Below are positions 7,675 to 16,913 of a stretch of DNA of 26,530 nt, piece after piece. Under the pieces are notes generated by a model, which was not told where the DNA came from, searched no databases, and was given only the letters and a program-made list of their open reading frames with translations. Position 1 is the stretch's first letter. Each line of letters begins with the position of its first letter. Location of the stretch: positions 1 through 26,530 of the forward strand of contig DAOQAY010000025.1 in NCBI GenBank assembly GCA_035354435.1. The letters are read 5' to 3'. The position numbers and the translations under genes are program-made. The stretch comes from JAKLDO01 sp035354435. GTDB lineage: Bacteria; UBP6; UBA1177.

Positions 7675-8508
7675 GTGAAAAATGAAATAAAAAAAGCAAT
7701 TGACTTTCTTCTTGAGTCACAGAATACCGATATATCAAAATATGATGAGTCATTTCTGAAAAAAATACTGGAAACCAGAATGTCAGCCAGAATGTTGAGT
7801 TCTGCGGGCGATTATTGCGATCTTTTAAATTCGGATAGGAATGAAATAACTGCTCTGCTGAAGTCTCTCAATATTTCTTTCAGTGAGTTTTTCAGGAATA
7901 CTCTGACATTTGCATATCTGGAAAAAGTTCTTCTTCCCGCAATTATTGAAAAAAAGAAAAAAAACGGGGAAAAGGAAATAAGAATCTGGTCCGCCGCCTG
8001 TGCCGGAGGTCAGGAAGCATATAGTATCGCCATTCTTTTTGACGAATTTATTGAAAACTCAAACGGGGTATTGTGCCGGATCTTTGCAACAGATATCAGC
8101 AATTCTGAACTGGAAAATGCAAAAAAAGGGATTTTTCAGTCTGCATCTTTAAATAAAGTCAGTTTAAAGCGGATTCAAAACTATTTTGTTCAACAAGGTG
8201 AAACATATACCATTTCAAACCGGCTTGCTAAATACATCGAATTTTCTGTTTTTGATCTTCTTTCCGGACATGGATTTTGTCCGCCGGAAAGCATTTATGG
8301 AAATTTTGACATAGTTTTTTGCAGCAACCTTCTTTTCTATTATAAGCCTGAATACCGTAAGCTTATTCTCGAAAAAACGGATCACTGTCTTGCACCAAAC
8401 GGGTATCTGATAACAGGTGAATCGGAATGTGACATCGTGGCGAAGCATCATTACCGCGAAATATTTCCGGCATCAGCGATTTTTCAGCGTAATAATTTTG
8501 AGAGGTGA
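7675..8508 (+). CDS. CheR-type methyltransferase
   Basis: The start is a GTG at 7675 with a strong AGGAGGAG at 7658-7665. The 277-residue protein has the N-terminal helical CheR domain, then LNISFSEFFRN, the SAM-binding motif WSAACAGGQEAYS, FATDIS and the late motif FDIVFCSNLLFYY (usually RNVLIYF). CheR enzymes methylate glutamates of chemoreceptors using S-adenosylmethionine. No chemoreceptor, CheA, CheW or CheB is encoded in this window. The neighbours are histidine kinases on both sides (22 bases after one, 6 bases before the next), so this copy more likely serves a kinase-based pathway than flagellar chemotaxis. The Arg-to-Ser change in the RN motif and the AGGQEAYS variant mark it as a divergent subgroup. 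Methyltransferase fold is firm; substrate is unknown. Confidence 0.9.
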   Translation: MKNEIKKAIDFLLESQNTDISKYDESFLKKILETRMSARMLSSAGDYCDLLNSDRNEITALLKSLNISFSEFFRNTLTFAYLEKVLLPAIIEKKKKNGEKEIRIWSAACAGGQEAYSIAILFDEFIENSNGVLCRIFATDISNSELENAKKGIFQSASLNKVSLKRIQNYFVQQGETYTISNRLAKYIEFSVFDLLSGHGFCPPESIYGNFDIVFCSNLLFYYKPEYRKLILEKTDHCLAPNGYLITGESECDIVAKHHYREIFPASAIFQRNNFER

Positions 8509-8514
8509 AATAGT

Positions 8515-11496
8515 ATGAAACTTACAGATCTTAAAATCGGAACTCAGCTAAAAGCCGGATTTGCGATTCTTCTAATTTTTGTAATTACACTCGGCGCTGT
8601 TTCCTATTTTCAAACTGAAGAAATCCATAAGCAGACAGAAATCATGTATGCCCACCCTCTTCAAGTCAGGGCTGCAATTGGAGAAATGAGAAGTTGTGCA
8701 GTTAACATGAGAATGAACATAAGGGATTTTCTGCTGATTGAAGATCAAAAAACCCGTCAGAATATTTTAAATGAAATCGCTATAAACAAAACATGTGTTC
8801 TGGAAAGAATTGATATACTCAGAACGGCTTATCTCGGTCCGAAAAAAGATATTGATGCTTTTTCAACAGAATTTACTAAGTGGGTTGCCATCCGTGATGA
8901 ATCAATCCGGATTGTGGCAACCGGAAGACTCGATGAAGCCAAGCTTCGCCACCAGCCTGGAGGAATAGCTCCAAGTCAGGCAGAAAAAGTGTTTAGTGCA
9001 TTGGAAAAAATGAGTGAATTCGCCCGTAACAAAGGAGATGAGCTGTATTTTAATTCCAAGAAATTAAACAACACTTTGAGCAGACAGCTGTTTTTTCTTG
9101 TTGGAATTATTTTCTTCCTTTCGCTTTTTCTTATGCTGGTTATTTCACATAACATCCAGAAACCACTTAATATTATCATTGAAGCCACACAACGGTTCAG
9201 CAATGGTGACATGAATGCGCGAAGCTTATATAAATTAAAAAATGAATTCGGCATGTTATCGGAATCTTTAAATATTCTTGCCGAAACAGTTCAAGAGGAG
9301 ACAACTTTCAGGGAACATATAGCTCTTCTTAATTCAGCGGTACTTCAGTCAGTGGAATCACATGAATTTAAACTTAAGGTTCTGAGTACATTCATGCAAC
9401 TGACCGATTCACAGATTGGTGCAGTATATGTTCTCAGTGATGAAAAACCAGAATATATTCCTGCTGAATCGATCGGTATGGAAATTCAAAATTGCAAACC
9501 TTTTTCCGCTGATAATTTTGAAGGTGAATTTGGACAAACTCTTATAAACAATGAAATCAGAATAATAAAAAACATTCCAGATGACACTGTTTTCACTTTT
9601 GCTTCAGTCACAGGAACTTTTAAACCGGCAGAAATCATAACAATTCCTCTTTCTTCAGGGAACAGAATAGTAGCGGTAGTATCACTTGCAAATATAAAAC
9701 CTTATTCGCTTGAAGCTGTAAAACTGGCAAAAGACATGCGCAACACTTTTTCAACTGGAATCAGCGCAATTCTTGCCAATCGCAAAATTAAAAATCTGAG
9801 CGAAAATCTTGCGAACCAGAATCGGGAACTTGAAACACAGAAAAATGAGATGGCATCACAATCTGCTGAACTTATTGAACAGAATACCGAACTTGAAATG
9901 CAGAAAAAACAACTGGACGAAGCCAACAGACTTAAAACAAGCTTTCTTTCAAATATGAGCCATGAACTCCGCACTCCGCTCAATTCGGTTATTGCTCTGT
10001 CCGGAGTGTTGAACCGCAGGCTGAAAAATAAAGTTGCCGAGGAAGAATACAGCTATATTGATGTTATCGAACGGAATGGGAAACAGCTTCTTCTGCTTAT
10101 TAATGACATTCTTGATCTTTCCCGCATTGAAGCAGGCAGAGAAAATCTTGAAATCAGGAAATTCAGCCCATGCGAGCTTCTTCGTGAAGTGATGGAAACG
10201 ATTGAACCGCAGGCAGTTGAAAAAAAGATCTATTTGAGATCATTCTGCGATGAAAACATTCCTGATATATCGAGTGATTACGAAAAATGCAGGCATATTC
10301 TTCAAAACATCGTGGCAAATGCTGTTAAATTTACCGACAAAGGTGGTGTTGAAATTGCTGTTGATCATCATGGTGAAAACATCCGAATTTCTGTTAAAGA
10401 CACTGGCGTCGGAATTGACAGTGCCTTTCTCCCTTACATTTTTGATGAATTCAGACAGGCCGACGGAAGTAATTCGAGAAAATATGGTGGAACAGGTCTT
10501 GGAATGGCTATTGCAAAAAAATATTCGGAAATGCTCGGCAGCACAATTACAGTCGAAAGCACTCTGAAGGTCGGATCATGCTTCACGCTCACTATTCCCG
10601 CAAATTATAACAGTCAGCAGAAAAACATCGAAAAAATTGATGTATCTCATAAGACTTTGTTGTCAAAAAACGGATATATTCCCGGGAAAAACGAGACAAA
10701 AAATAAAACCATTCTGCTTGTGGAAGACACCGAGCCGGTTATTATTCAAATGGAGCATATGCTTTCAGCTCAGGGATATAAAATCATGACTGCACGCAAC
10801 GGTGCCGAAGCTCTTGAACAGATTGCTAAAAAAATCCCCGATGCGATGATACTTGATCTTATGATGCCGGAAGTAGACGGTTTTGAAGTATTGAAATGTA
10901 TCCGCGAAAAAGATGCCACAGCTCATCTTCCTGTGATAATTCTTACTGCTAAATATGTCTCAAAAGAAGAATTGTCATTCTTAAAATACAACAGCATCCA
11001 TCAGATTATTCAAAAAGGAGACATCAACAAAGATCAACTTCTCAAAGCTGTCGGACAGATGATGTTTCCAGAAGTCAAAGAAAAAGAATTTCCTGAGACA
11101 GCGAGAGTTTCAACACCGATATCAGAAATTCCTACCATATTGATTGTTGAAGATAATTCCGACAACATGATCACAATAAAAGCCCTGCTTGACGGAAAAT
11201 TCACAGTAATTGAAGCTGAAGACGGAATATCGGGAATTGAATCGGCAAAAAAGAATAAACCAGATCTTATATTAATGGACATTGCACTACCAGGAATGAA
11301 CGGAATTGACGCTCTGAAGGAAATAAGAAAAGAAAAGGCTCTCAAAGATGTTCCGGTTATCGCAGTAACAGCAAGCGCCATGAAAGGTGACATGGAAAAT
11401 TTGATAAATTACGGATTTGACAGTTACATTTCAAAACCTATTGATGAAAGGAAATTTACGGAAAAAGTCCGGGGAGCGCTCTATGGAAAGAAATAA
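8515..11496 (+). CDS. Membrane hybrid histidine kinase (4HB-HAMP-GAF-HisKA-HATPase-REC-REC)
   Basis: The 993-residue protein starts at the ATG at 8515 (GAGGTG at 8503-8508). A transmembrane helix at about 14-34 and a second at about 189-210 (LFFLVGIIFFLSLFLMLVI) flank a periplasmic helical sensor resembling the four-helix bundle of chemoreceptors. HAMP follows at about 212-262, a GAF-like domain at about 270-420 and a coiled coil rich in Glu/Gln (about 425-470). HisKA is SHELRTPLNSV with H483; the ATPase has NIVANAVKFTD, DTGVGID and GGTGLGMA. Two C-terminal receivers have phospho-acceptors D781 (MILDLMMP) and D922 (LILMDIALP). The first has QKG where receivers usually have KP after the conserved Lys; the second has the normal SKPID. 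Its end overlaps the next gene by 14 bases. It is the only kinase in the block with a periplasmic sensor. Confidence 0.93.
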   Translation: MKLTDLKIGTQLKAGFAILLIFVITLGAVSYFQTEEIHKQTEIMYAHPLQVRAAIGEMRSCAVNMRMNIRDFLLIEDQKTRQNILNEIAINKTCVLERIDILRTAYLGPKKDIDAFSTEFTKWVAIRDESIRIVATGRLDEAKLRHQPGGIAPSQAEKVFSALEKMSEFARNKGDELYFNSKKLNNTLSRQLFFLVGIIFFLSLFLMLVISHNIQKPLNIIIEATQRFSNGDMNARSLYKLKNEFGMLSESLNILAETVQEETTFREHIALLNSAVLQSVESHEFKLKVLSTFMQLTDSQIGAVYVLSDEKPEYIPAESIGMEIQNCKPFSADNFEGEFGQTLINNEIRIIKNIPDDTVFTFASVTGTFKPAEIITIPLSSGNRIVAVVSLANIKPYSLEAVKLAKDMRNTFSTGISAILANRKIKNLSENLANQNRELETQKNEMASQSAELIEQNTELEMQKKQLDEANRLKTSFLSNMSHELRTPLNSVIALSGVLNRRLKNKVAEEEYSYIDVIERNGKQLLLLINDILDLSRIEAGRENLEIRKFSPCELLREVMETIEPQAVEKKIYLRSFCDENIPDISSDYEKCRHILQNIVANAVKFTDKGGVEIAVDHHGENIRISVKDTGVGIDSAFLPYIFDEFRQADGSNSRKYGGTGLGMAIAKKYSEMLGSTITVESTLKVGSCFTLTIPANYNSQQKNIEKIDVSHKTLLSKNGYIPGKNETKNKTILLVEDTEPVIIQMEHMLSAQGYKIMTARNGAEALEQIAKKIPDAMILDLMMPEVDGFEVLKCIREKDATAHLPVIILTAKYVSKEELSFLKYNSIHQIIQKGDINKDQLLKAVGQMMFPEVKEKEFPETARVSTPISEIPTILIVEDNSDNMITIKALLDGKFTVIEAEDGISGIESAKKNKPDLILMDIALPGMNGIDALKEIRKEKALKDVPVIAVTASAMKGDMENLINYGFDSYISKPIDERKFTEKVRGALYGKK

Positions 11497-14400
11497 CATC
11501 AAGATCACGGCCATAGATGATAAAAAAGACAATCTGATCAGTCTGGAAGCGATAATAAAAGATATGTTCCCTGACTCAATCGTATTTACAGCGCCGAATG
11601 GTTCTTTAGGAATTGAAATCGCATCTGCCGAAGATCCCGATGTCATACTTCTTGATATTGTAATGCCTGACATGGACGGTTTTGAAGTATGTGAGCTTCT
11701 TAAAAAGAATGAAAAAACTAGAGACATTCCTGTAATTTTTCTTACTGCATTAAAAGGAGATAAAGAAAACCGTATAAAAGCTCTTGAAGCCGGTGCTGAG
11801 GCATTTCTTTCAAAACCCATAGATGAAACAGAACTTACGGCACAGATCCGTGCTATGGTAAAGATCAAAGCGGCAAATCTGCGGAAAAGAAATGAAAAGG
11901 AATATCTTGAGAAACTTGTCGCTGAACGGACATCAGAACTTGAGCAGAGCCGGACAGCAACATTCAATCTGCTTGATGACCTCAAAGCAGAAATTGAGAT
12001 CAGAAAGAAAACAGAGACAAAACTCATAAAAAGTGAAGAAAAATTCAGAACTCTTATTACTCAAATGCAGTCAGGCCTTGCAGTTCATGAAATAATTCTT
12101 GATGAAAAAGGAACTCCGGTCGATTATCTGTTTCTTGATGTGAATCCGAGTTTTGAAAGACTGACCGATTTAAAACGGGATGACATTATCGGGAAAACAG
12201 TTCTGGAAATACTACCTAAAACAGAAAAAATCTGGATCGAAAGATACGGGCATGTCGCTTTGACTGGAGAACCGGATTCTTTTGAAAACTATTCCTCGGA
12301 ACTTGACCGATATTACAGCGTTGTAGCGTATAGACCGAAAAAAATGCAGTTTGCTGTTGTAATTGAAGATGTAACCGACCGCAAACAGGCAGAAAAAGAG
12401 CTGGAAAAGAACCGTAAATTTCTGGCAGCTATTATTGAAAACAGTGGAGCTTTGATTTTTGTGAAAGATCTTGAAGGAAAATACCTGCTTGTAAATTCAA
12501 GGTGGCAGAAAGTGACAGGATTGAGTCGTGAAAAAACTATCGGAAGATCTAACCTTGAACTTTTTCCGGGTTCTATTGGAAAACAATTTCATGATAATGA
12601 TTTAAGTGTCATCAAATCACAAAAATTACAGGAATTTGAAGAAGTTCTTGAACAAAACGGCTCATTGCAATATTTCCATTCCATTAAATTTCCGATGAGA
12701 GATGAACTTGGAAATATCACAGGAACATGCGGAATGTCAACCGAAATCACCGACTGGAAAAATGCGGAAAAGGCACTTAGAGAAAGTGAAGAAAAATACC
12801 GTCTTATTGCTGAAAACATGGGCAATGTCGTTACTGTGCTTGATATGGATCTTAATTACACTTATGTTTCCCCAAATATTGAAAAATCTGTCGGCTTTTC
12901 AGTTGATGAATATCTCAAAATGAGAATCGATCAGTCAATTACTCCTGAATCTTTACAGCTTGTGATGAAACTGTTTGAAGAGGAAATGTCTATCGAAATG
13001 ACAGGCTCTGCCGACCCCAAAAGATCCAGAGTTGTTGAGCTTGAAGAATACTGCAAAGACGGTTCGACAGTATGGAACGAGAACATCATTTCATTTATCC
13101 GGGATGAAAACGGTCTGCCGGTTTCAGTTCTTTCAGTTTCACGGGATGTTACTGAAAAAAGAAAAACCGAAAAAGCAATCAGAGAAAGCGAAATACAATA
13201 TCGAAACCTTGCAAATACAGGTCTAGCCCTAGTATGGACATCGGGAACCGATAAGTTGTGTAACTATTTCAACAAAATATGGATGGAATTCACAGGGCGC
13301 AGCTTAGAGCAAGAAATAGGAAATGGATGGACAGAGGGTATTCACCCCGATGATTTCAGCAGATGCCTTGAAACATATGCTACCGCATTTGATAAGCGGG
13401 AGACCTTCCAGATGGAATACCGCTTGCGTCACGCAAGTGGCGAATATAGAAATATTCTGGACATAGGCTCGCCAAACTTCAACAGCAAGGAAGAGTTTGT
13501 TGGATATATTGGACACTGCTTTGACATAACAGATCAAAAGCTGGCAGAGACAGAAAAAGAAAAACTTAAAGATCAGCTCGCTCAGGCACAGAAAATGGAA
13601 TCAATAGGCAGACTTGCCGGAGGAGTTGCACATGATTTCAACAACATGCTTTCTGTCATTATAGGAAGAACAGAGCTTGCAATGATGAAAACAGATCCGA
13701 AAACCCCTGTTTTCGAAGAACTTGATAAAATAAAAAATGCGGCGGAAAGATCTTCCAAGCTGACTGGACAGCTCCTCGCTTTTGCAAGGAAGCAGGTGAT
13801 AACACCCAAGGTTGTTTCTCTCAATGATGAGCTCGGTAAAATATTTGAAATGCTGAAACGGCTTATCGGTGAAAATATTAAACTGAGCTGGAAAAAGGGA
13901 AAAAACCTCTGGAACATAAGAATTGATCCGGCACAGATTGATCAGATAGTTACAAACCTCTGTATCAATTCAAAGGATGCGATAGAAGGAGCCGGCAGAA
14001 TTGTTATGGAAACCGAAAATGTTACTATTACTCAGGAAAATCTTGCTGATCTGCCTGGAATTAATACCGGCGACTTTGTGATCTTGAAAGTAAGCGATAG
14101 CGGTTCTGGAATGGATGATGAAACTGTTAAACATATATTTGAGCCCTTTTTTACCACAAAAAATATTGGAAAAGGCACTGGACTGGGACTTGCAACAGTT
14201 TTTGGAATTGTAAAACAGAATCAAGGGTTTATTTATGTTGAAAGCAAGCTTGGAAATGGTACTGTTTTTAAAATTTATATGCCTCGGCAGATTGAAAAAA
14301 TAACCAGTCCGGCTAAAGAAAAAAGTGCTGATAGTTCAACCTTTGGCGAACAGACGATCCTTTTTGTTGAAGATGAACCGGCCATTCTTGAAATGGGAGA

Positions 14401-14737
14401 ACTTATGCTTCAAAATTTTGGTTATACTGTTGTCACGGCAAATTCACCACAGGAAGCCATTGAAAAAGCTGTTAAATACTCTGGAAATATAGATCTTCTG
14501 ATCACGGATGTTATCATGCCGGAAATGAACGGAAGGGAACTTTCAAAGAAAATTATTGCATTATACCCTGAAATAAAGTGTCTTTTTATGTCAGGATATA
14601 CAGCAGATATAATTGCTCATCAGGGAGTCGTGAACGAAGGAATGAACTTTATTCAAAAACCGTTTTCAATTAATAACTTGAGCACAACAGTTAAAAAACT
14701 TCTTGCCGGAGAAAAAAATGAAAAAAAAGATTACTGA
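11483..14737 (+). CDS. REC-PAS-PAS-PAS-PAS-HisKA-HATPase-REC hybrid kinase
   Basis: The start is the ATG at 11483 with GGGGAG at 11471-11476; a TTG at 11417 would overlap the upstream gene by 80 bases and has no support. The 1084-residue soluble protein begins with a receiver (D58 in LLDIVMPDMDG, SKPID at the end) and a coiled coil. Four PAS domains follow (about 185-310, 315-430, 437-560 and 567-685). HisKA has AGGVAHDFNNML with H717; the ATPase has NLCINSKDAI, SDSGSGMD, EPFFTTK and GKGTGLGLA. A C-terminal receiver has D1009 (LLITDVIMPEMNG, QKPF). The N-terminal receiver can take phosphate from another kinase, most simply the membrane kinase encoded just upstream and overlapping by 14 bases, so the protein may be a second relay stage. 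The fourth PAS differs from its surroundings in codon use. Confidence 0.93.
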   Translation: MERNNIKITAIDDKKDNLISLEAIIKDMFPDSIVFTAPNGSLGIEIASAEDPDVILLDIVMPDMDGFEVCELLKKNEKTRDIPVIFLTALKGDKENRIKALEAGAEAFLSKPIDETELTAQIRAMVKIKAANLRKRNEKEYLEKLVAERTSELEQSRTATFNLLDDLKAEIEIRKKTETKLIKSEEKFRTLITQMQSGLAVHEIILDEKGTPVDYLFLDVNPSFERLTDLKRDDIIGKTVLEILPKTEKIWIERYGHVALTGEPDSFENYSSELDRYYSVVAYRPKKMQFAVVIEDVTDRKQAEKELEKNRKFLAAIIENSGALIFVKDLEGKYLLVNSRWQKVTGLSREKTIGRSNLELFPGSIGKQFHDNDLSVIKSQKLQEFEEVLEQNGSLQYFHSIKFPMRDELGNITGTCGMSTEITDWKNAEKALRESEEKYRLIAENMGNVVTVLDMDLNYTYVSPNIEKSVGFSVDEYLKMRIDQSITPESLQLVMKLFEEEMSIEMTGSADPKRSRVVELEEYCKDGSTVWNENIISFIRDENGLPVSVLSVSRDVTEKRKTEKAIRESEIQYRNLANTGLALVWTSGTDKLCNYFNKIWMEFTGRSLEQEIGNGWTEGIHPDDFSRCLETYATAFDKRETFQMEYRLRHASGEYRNILDIGSPNFNSKEEFVGYIGHCFDITDQKLAETEKEKLKDQLAQAQKMESIGRLAGGVAHDFNNMLSVIIGRTELAMMKTDPKTPVFEELDKIKNAAERSSKLTGQLLAFARKQVITPKVVSLNDELGKIFEMLKRLIGENIKLSWKKGKNLWNIRIDPAQIDQIVTNLCINSKDAIEGAGRIVMETENVTITQENLADLPGINTGDFVILKVSDSGSGMDDETVKHIFEPFFTTKNIGKGTGLGLATVFGIVKQNQGFIYVESKLGNGTVFKIYMPRQIEKITSPAKEKSADSSTFGEQTILFVEDEPAILEMGELMLQNFGYTVVTANSPQEAIEKAVKYSGNIDLLITDVIMPEMNGRELSKKIIALYPEIKCLFMSGYTADIIAHQGVVNEGMNFIQKPFSINNLSTTVKKLLAGEKNEKKDY

Positions 14738-15803
14738 AGGAATCAATGAATATGTGTCAAGCCTTGTCACAGGAGGATTAAGCGATCCGCATAATGTAAA
14801 AGCTTCAAGAAACATTATGCTTACCAATCTCTTCAGTGCATTTTCCTCAATTCTTTTCTTAAGTCTTGCGATTTCGGCAATACTGAGAAACGAATATATC
14901 GTCAGTATTGTTTTTTTCTCAATAACCTTTTTTGCTTTAATAAACATCATCCTTCTGAAAATATTCGGCAATGCGGGATTTTCATCAGGATTTCTTATTG
15001 TACTTTTAAATCTGTCTGCAATTTATGCATTAATCTTCGGTGGAATTGACAATACTGGAATTCTTATGGCATTTCTTCTTCCTCCAATCCTTGTTTTTCT
15101 CAGAGGATCAAGAACTGGCGGGATACTTCTCCTTATCATGACTCTTATCACTATCGGAATTCTATTTTTTGTTGATCCGACTCTTGTTCTTCCGCAATAT
15201 ACAGTTCCTATGAAAGTTGTTTTTGTAGTATGTTTTGTTGCATTATCTGTTTTTTCTTTTCTTCATGAGTTAAGCCGTGAATATACAGAGAAAAAACTTG
15301 AAGAAGCCGCAAGCCATGATCCGCTCACAGGACTTTTGAACAGAAGAGAAATGGGACGAATCCTTATAAGTGAAAATTTAAGAACCCGAAGATATAAAAG
15401 ACCTTTTTCTTTGATTTCATGCGATGTTGATAACTTTAAAAAAATCAACGATGAATACGGACATAAATTTGGTGATACTGTTTTAAGAATGATAGCTGAT
15501 ATTTTCAGGGGCGGAACCAGAACACAGGAATGTTTATGCCGTTGGGGTGGCGAAGAATTTCTGCTGCTGCTTCCTGAAACTCCGCTTGAAGGAGCAAAGA
15601 TCGTTGCCGAAAGATTGAGAAAAAGAATTGCTGAAGAAAAAATTGTTTTCGGTAGAGAGGAACTCGTTGTAACTTTGAGTTTTGGAGTCGGAGAATTTGA
15701 TGCGGCAATGTCAATTGATGAAAATATAGAAATGCTCGACAAGGCAATGTACAAGTCAAAAAAAGCCGGAAAAAACTGTGTGCATACTGTTGACAGCTTG
15801 TAA
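14718..15803 (+). CDS. Membrane diguanylate cyclase (GGDEF)
   Basis: The start is the ATG at 14718 (GGAG at 14708-14711), overlapping the previous stop by 20 bases; the TTG at 14703 is less likely. The 361-residue protein has about six hydrophobic helices in its first 190 residues, including LFSAFSSILFLSLAISAIL and VVFVVCFVALSVFSFL. A short coiled coil and a GGDEF domain (about 195-355) with DPLTGLLNRR, CDVDNFKKIN and GGEEF at 277-281 follow. The position of the inhibitory site reads R268-T-Q-E271 instead of R-x-x-D, so product inhibition may be weak or absent, unlike the first cyclase in the block. There is no recognised extracellular ligand domain; the membrane part resembles the uncharacterised multi-helix sensors seen before many GGDEF domains. 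It makes c-di-GMP at the inner membrane. Confidence 0.92.
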   Translation: MKKKITEGINEYVSSLVTGGLSDPHNVKASRNIMLTNLFSAFSSILFLSLAISAILRNEYIVSIVFFSITFFALINIILLKIFGNAGFSSGFLIVLLNLSAIYALIFGGIDNTGILMAFLLPPILVFLRGSRTGGILLLIMTLITIGILFFVDPTLVLPQYTVPMKVVFVVCFVALSVFSFLHELSREYTEKKLEEAASHDPLTGLLNRREMGRILISENLRTRRYKRPFSLISCDVDNFKKINDEYGHKFGDTVLRMIADIFRGGTRTQECLCRWGGEEFLLLLPETPLEGAKIVAERLRKRIAEEKIVFGREELVVTLSFGVGEFDAAMSIDENIEMLDKAMYKSKKAGKNCVHTVDSL

Positions 15804-15854
15804 TTAACTTTGTTTATGTTAAAATTTGTGCGGAATAAAAATATGAGGTCGGTT

Positions 15855-16913
15855 ATGAACAATAAAAATCATGGACATGTTATGATTGTTGACGATGAAG
15901 ACATCGTCAGACTTTTACTATGTGATATGGTAAAAAATTTCGGTTACAGAGTTACAGATTTTTCAGATCCAATGGAAGCTATTGATTTTTATGAAAAGAA
16001 TCATGAATCTGTGGATCTCGTTCTTCTTGATATGATAATGCCCAAACTCAGTGGAAGAGAAACATTCTTCCTTTTAAAAAAAATCAACAGGGATATTAAA
16101 TCCATTGTTCTTTCAGGGTTCAGTCTCAACGAAGATATAGAAAAAATGCTTAAAGAAGACTGTCTTTTCCATCTTAGAAAACCTGTTAAAATCAATGAGC
16201 TCAAAAACACTATCAATAAAATTATGCTGCTACATGAAGAAAATATTCAGGGTACTTTCGAAATTGAAAGCGTGAGTAAAAATCTTCTTATTTACGAAGC
16301 CGATGTTAAAGAAGCATTAAGCAATCTGGGCGGAAATATCGATCTGTATTTAAAGATGCTGAATAAATTTATTGTCAATTACAAAGATTCGGCAAATAAA
16401 ATTAAGAAGCTGGCTGAGGTCTCAAATTATGAAGATCTGTTTGTTTTTTCACATTCCATAAAAAGCGTGGCGGCAAGTCTGGGTTTTTCAAAACTGAAAA
16501 TTGTTTCAGAAAACATAGAAAATGCCTGTCAGAAAAAGAATGAAACCGTAATTGCTGAAAACATTGCTCTTTTTCATGATGAAATGATGGTTCTTTCTGC
16601 AAAGATAATCGATTTTATTAATGACTCTAATGAAAAAAAGAATGATAACGGAATTTCTGAGAATTTTTTAAACAACGCTGATTTCAATGCATTTATCAAA
16701 TATCTGGATGAATTGGCGGAATATGCCGGAAAATCCAGACCAAAACAGATATCAGATCTGTTCAACGACAAATTGAAGAACATTTCGCTGAATGAATTCG
16801 GATATTTAGAAAAAGAAGAGCTTTTAAAAAAAATCAAGCTGTATGACTTTGAAGGAATTGTAAAATATGCCGAAAAAATAAAAAACAGATTTAGGGATAC
16901 AAATGAACAGTAA
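15855..16913 (+). CDS. Receiver-HPt phosphotransfer protein
   Basis: The start is the ATG at 15855 with GAGG at 15845-15848; earlier in-frame ATG and TTG codons (15810, 15816, 15843) lack such a site. The 352-residue protein has an N-terminal receiver (HVMIVDDED, D58 in VLLDMIMP, RKPVKI) and a histidine phosphotransfer domain at about 155-265, with FSHSIKSVAASLGF carrying H200. The last 90 residues are charged, helical and of no family I recognise. HPt domains carry phosphate between the receivers of hybrid kinases and final response regulators. This is the only HPt in the block, so it can link the three kinases to the HD-GYP protein, whose gene starts 11 bases before the end of this one. Domain calls are good; partners are inferred from position. 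Confidence 0.88.
   Translation: MNNKNHGHVMIVDDEDIVRLLLCDMVKNFGYRVTDFSDPMEAIDFYEKNHESVDLVLLDMIMPKLSGRETFFLLKKINRDIKSIVLSGFSLNEDIEKMLKEDCLFHLRKPVKINELKNTINKIMLLHEENIQGTFEIESVSKNLLIYEADVKEALSNLGGNIDLYLKMLNKFIVNYKDSANKIKKLAEVSNYEDLFVFSHSIKSVAASLGFSKLKIVSENIENACQKKNETVIAENIALFHDEMMVLSAKIIDFINDSNEKKNDNGISENFLNNADFNAFIKYLDELAEYAGKSRPKQISDLFNDKLKNISLNEFGYLEKEELLKKIKLYDFEGIVKYAEKIKNRFRDTNEQ

Noticed and set aside
11431..12027. 198-codon minus-strand ORF (and a similar one at 15263-15862)
   Set aside because: Ser/Phe-rich translations are what the antisense of Glu/Lys-rich kinase and GGDEF genes gives; the sense strand holds complete receivers and GGDEF motifs.
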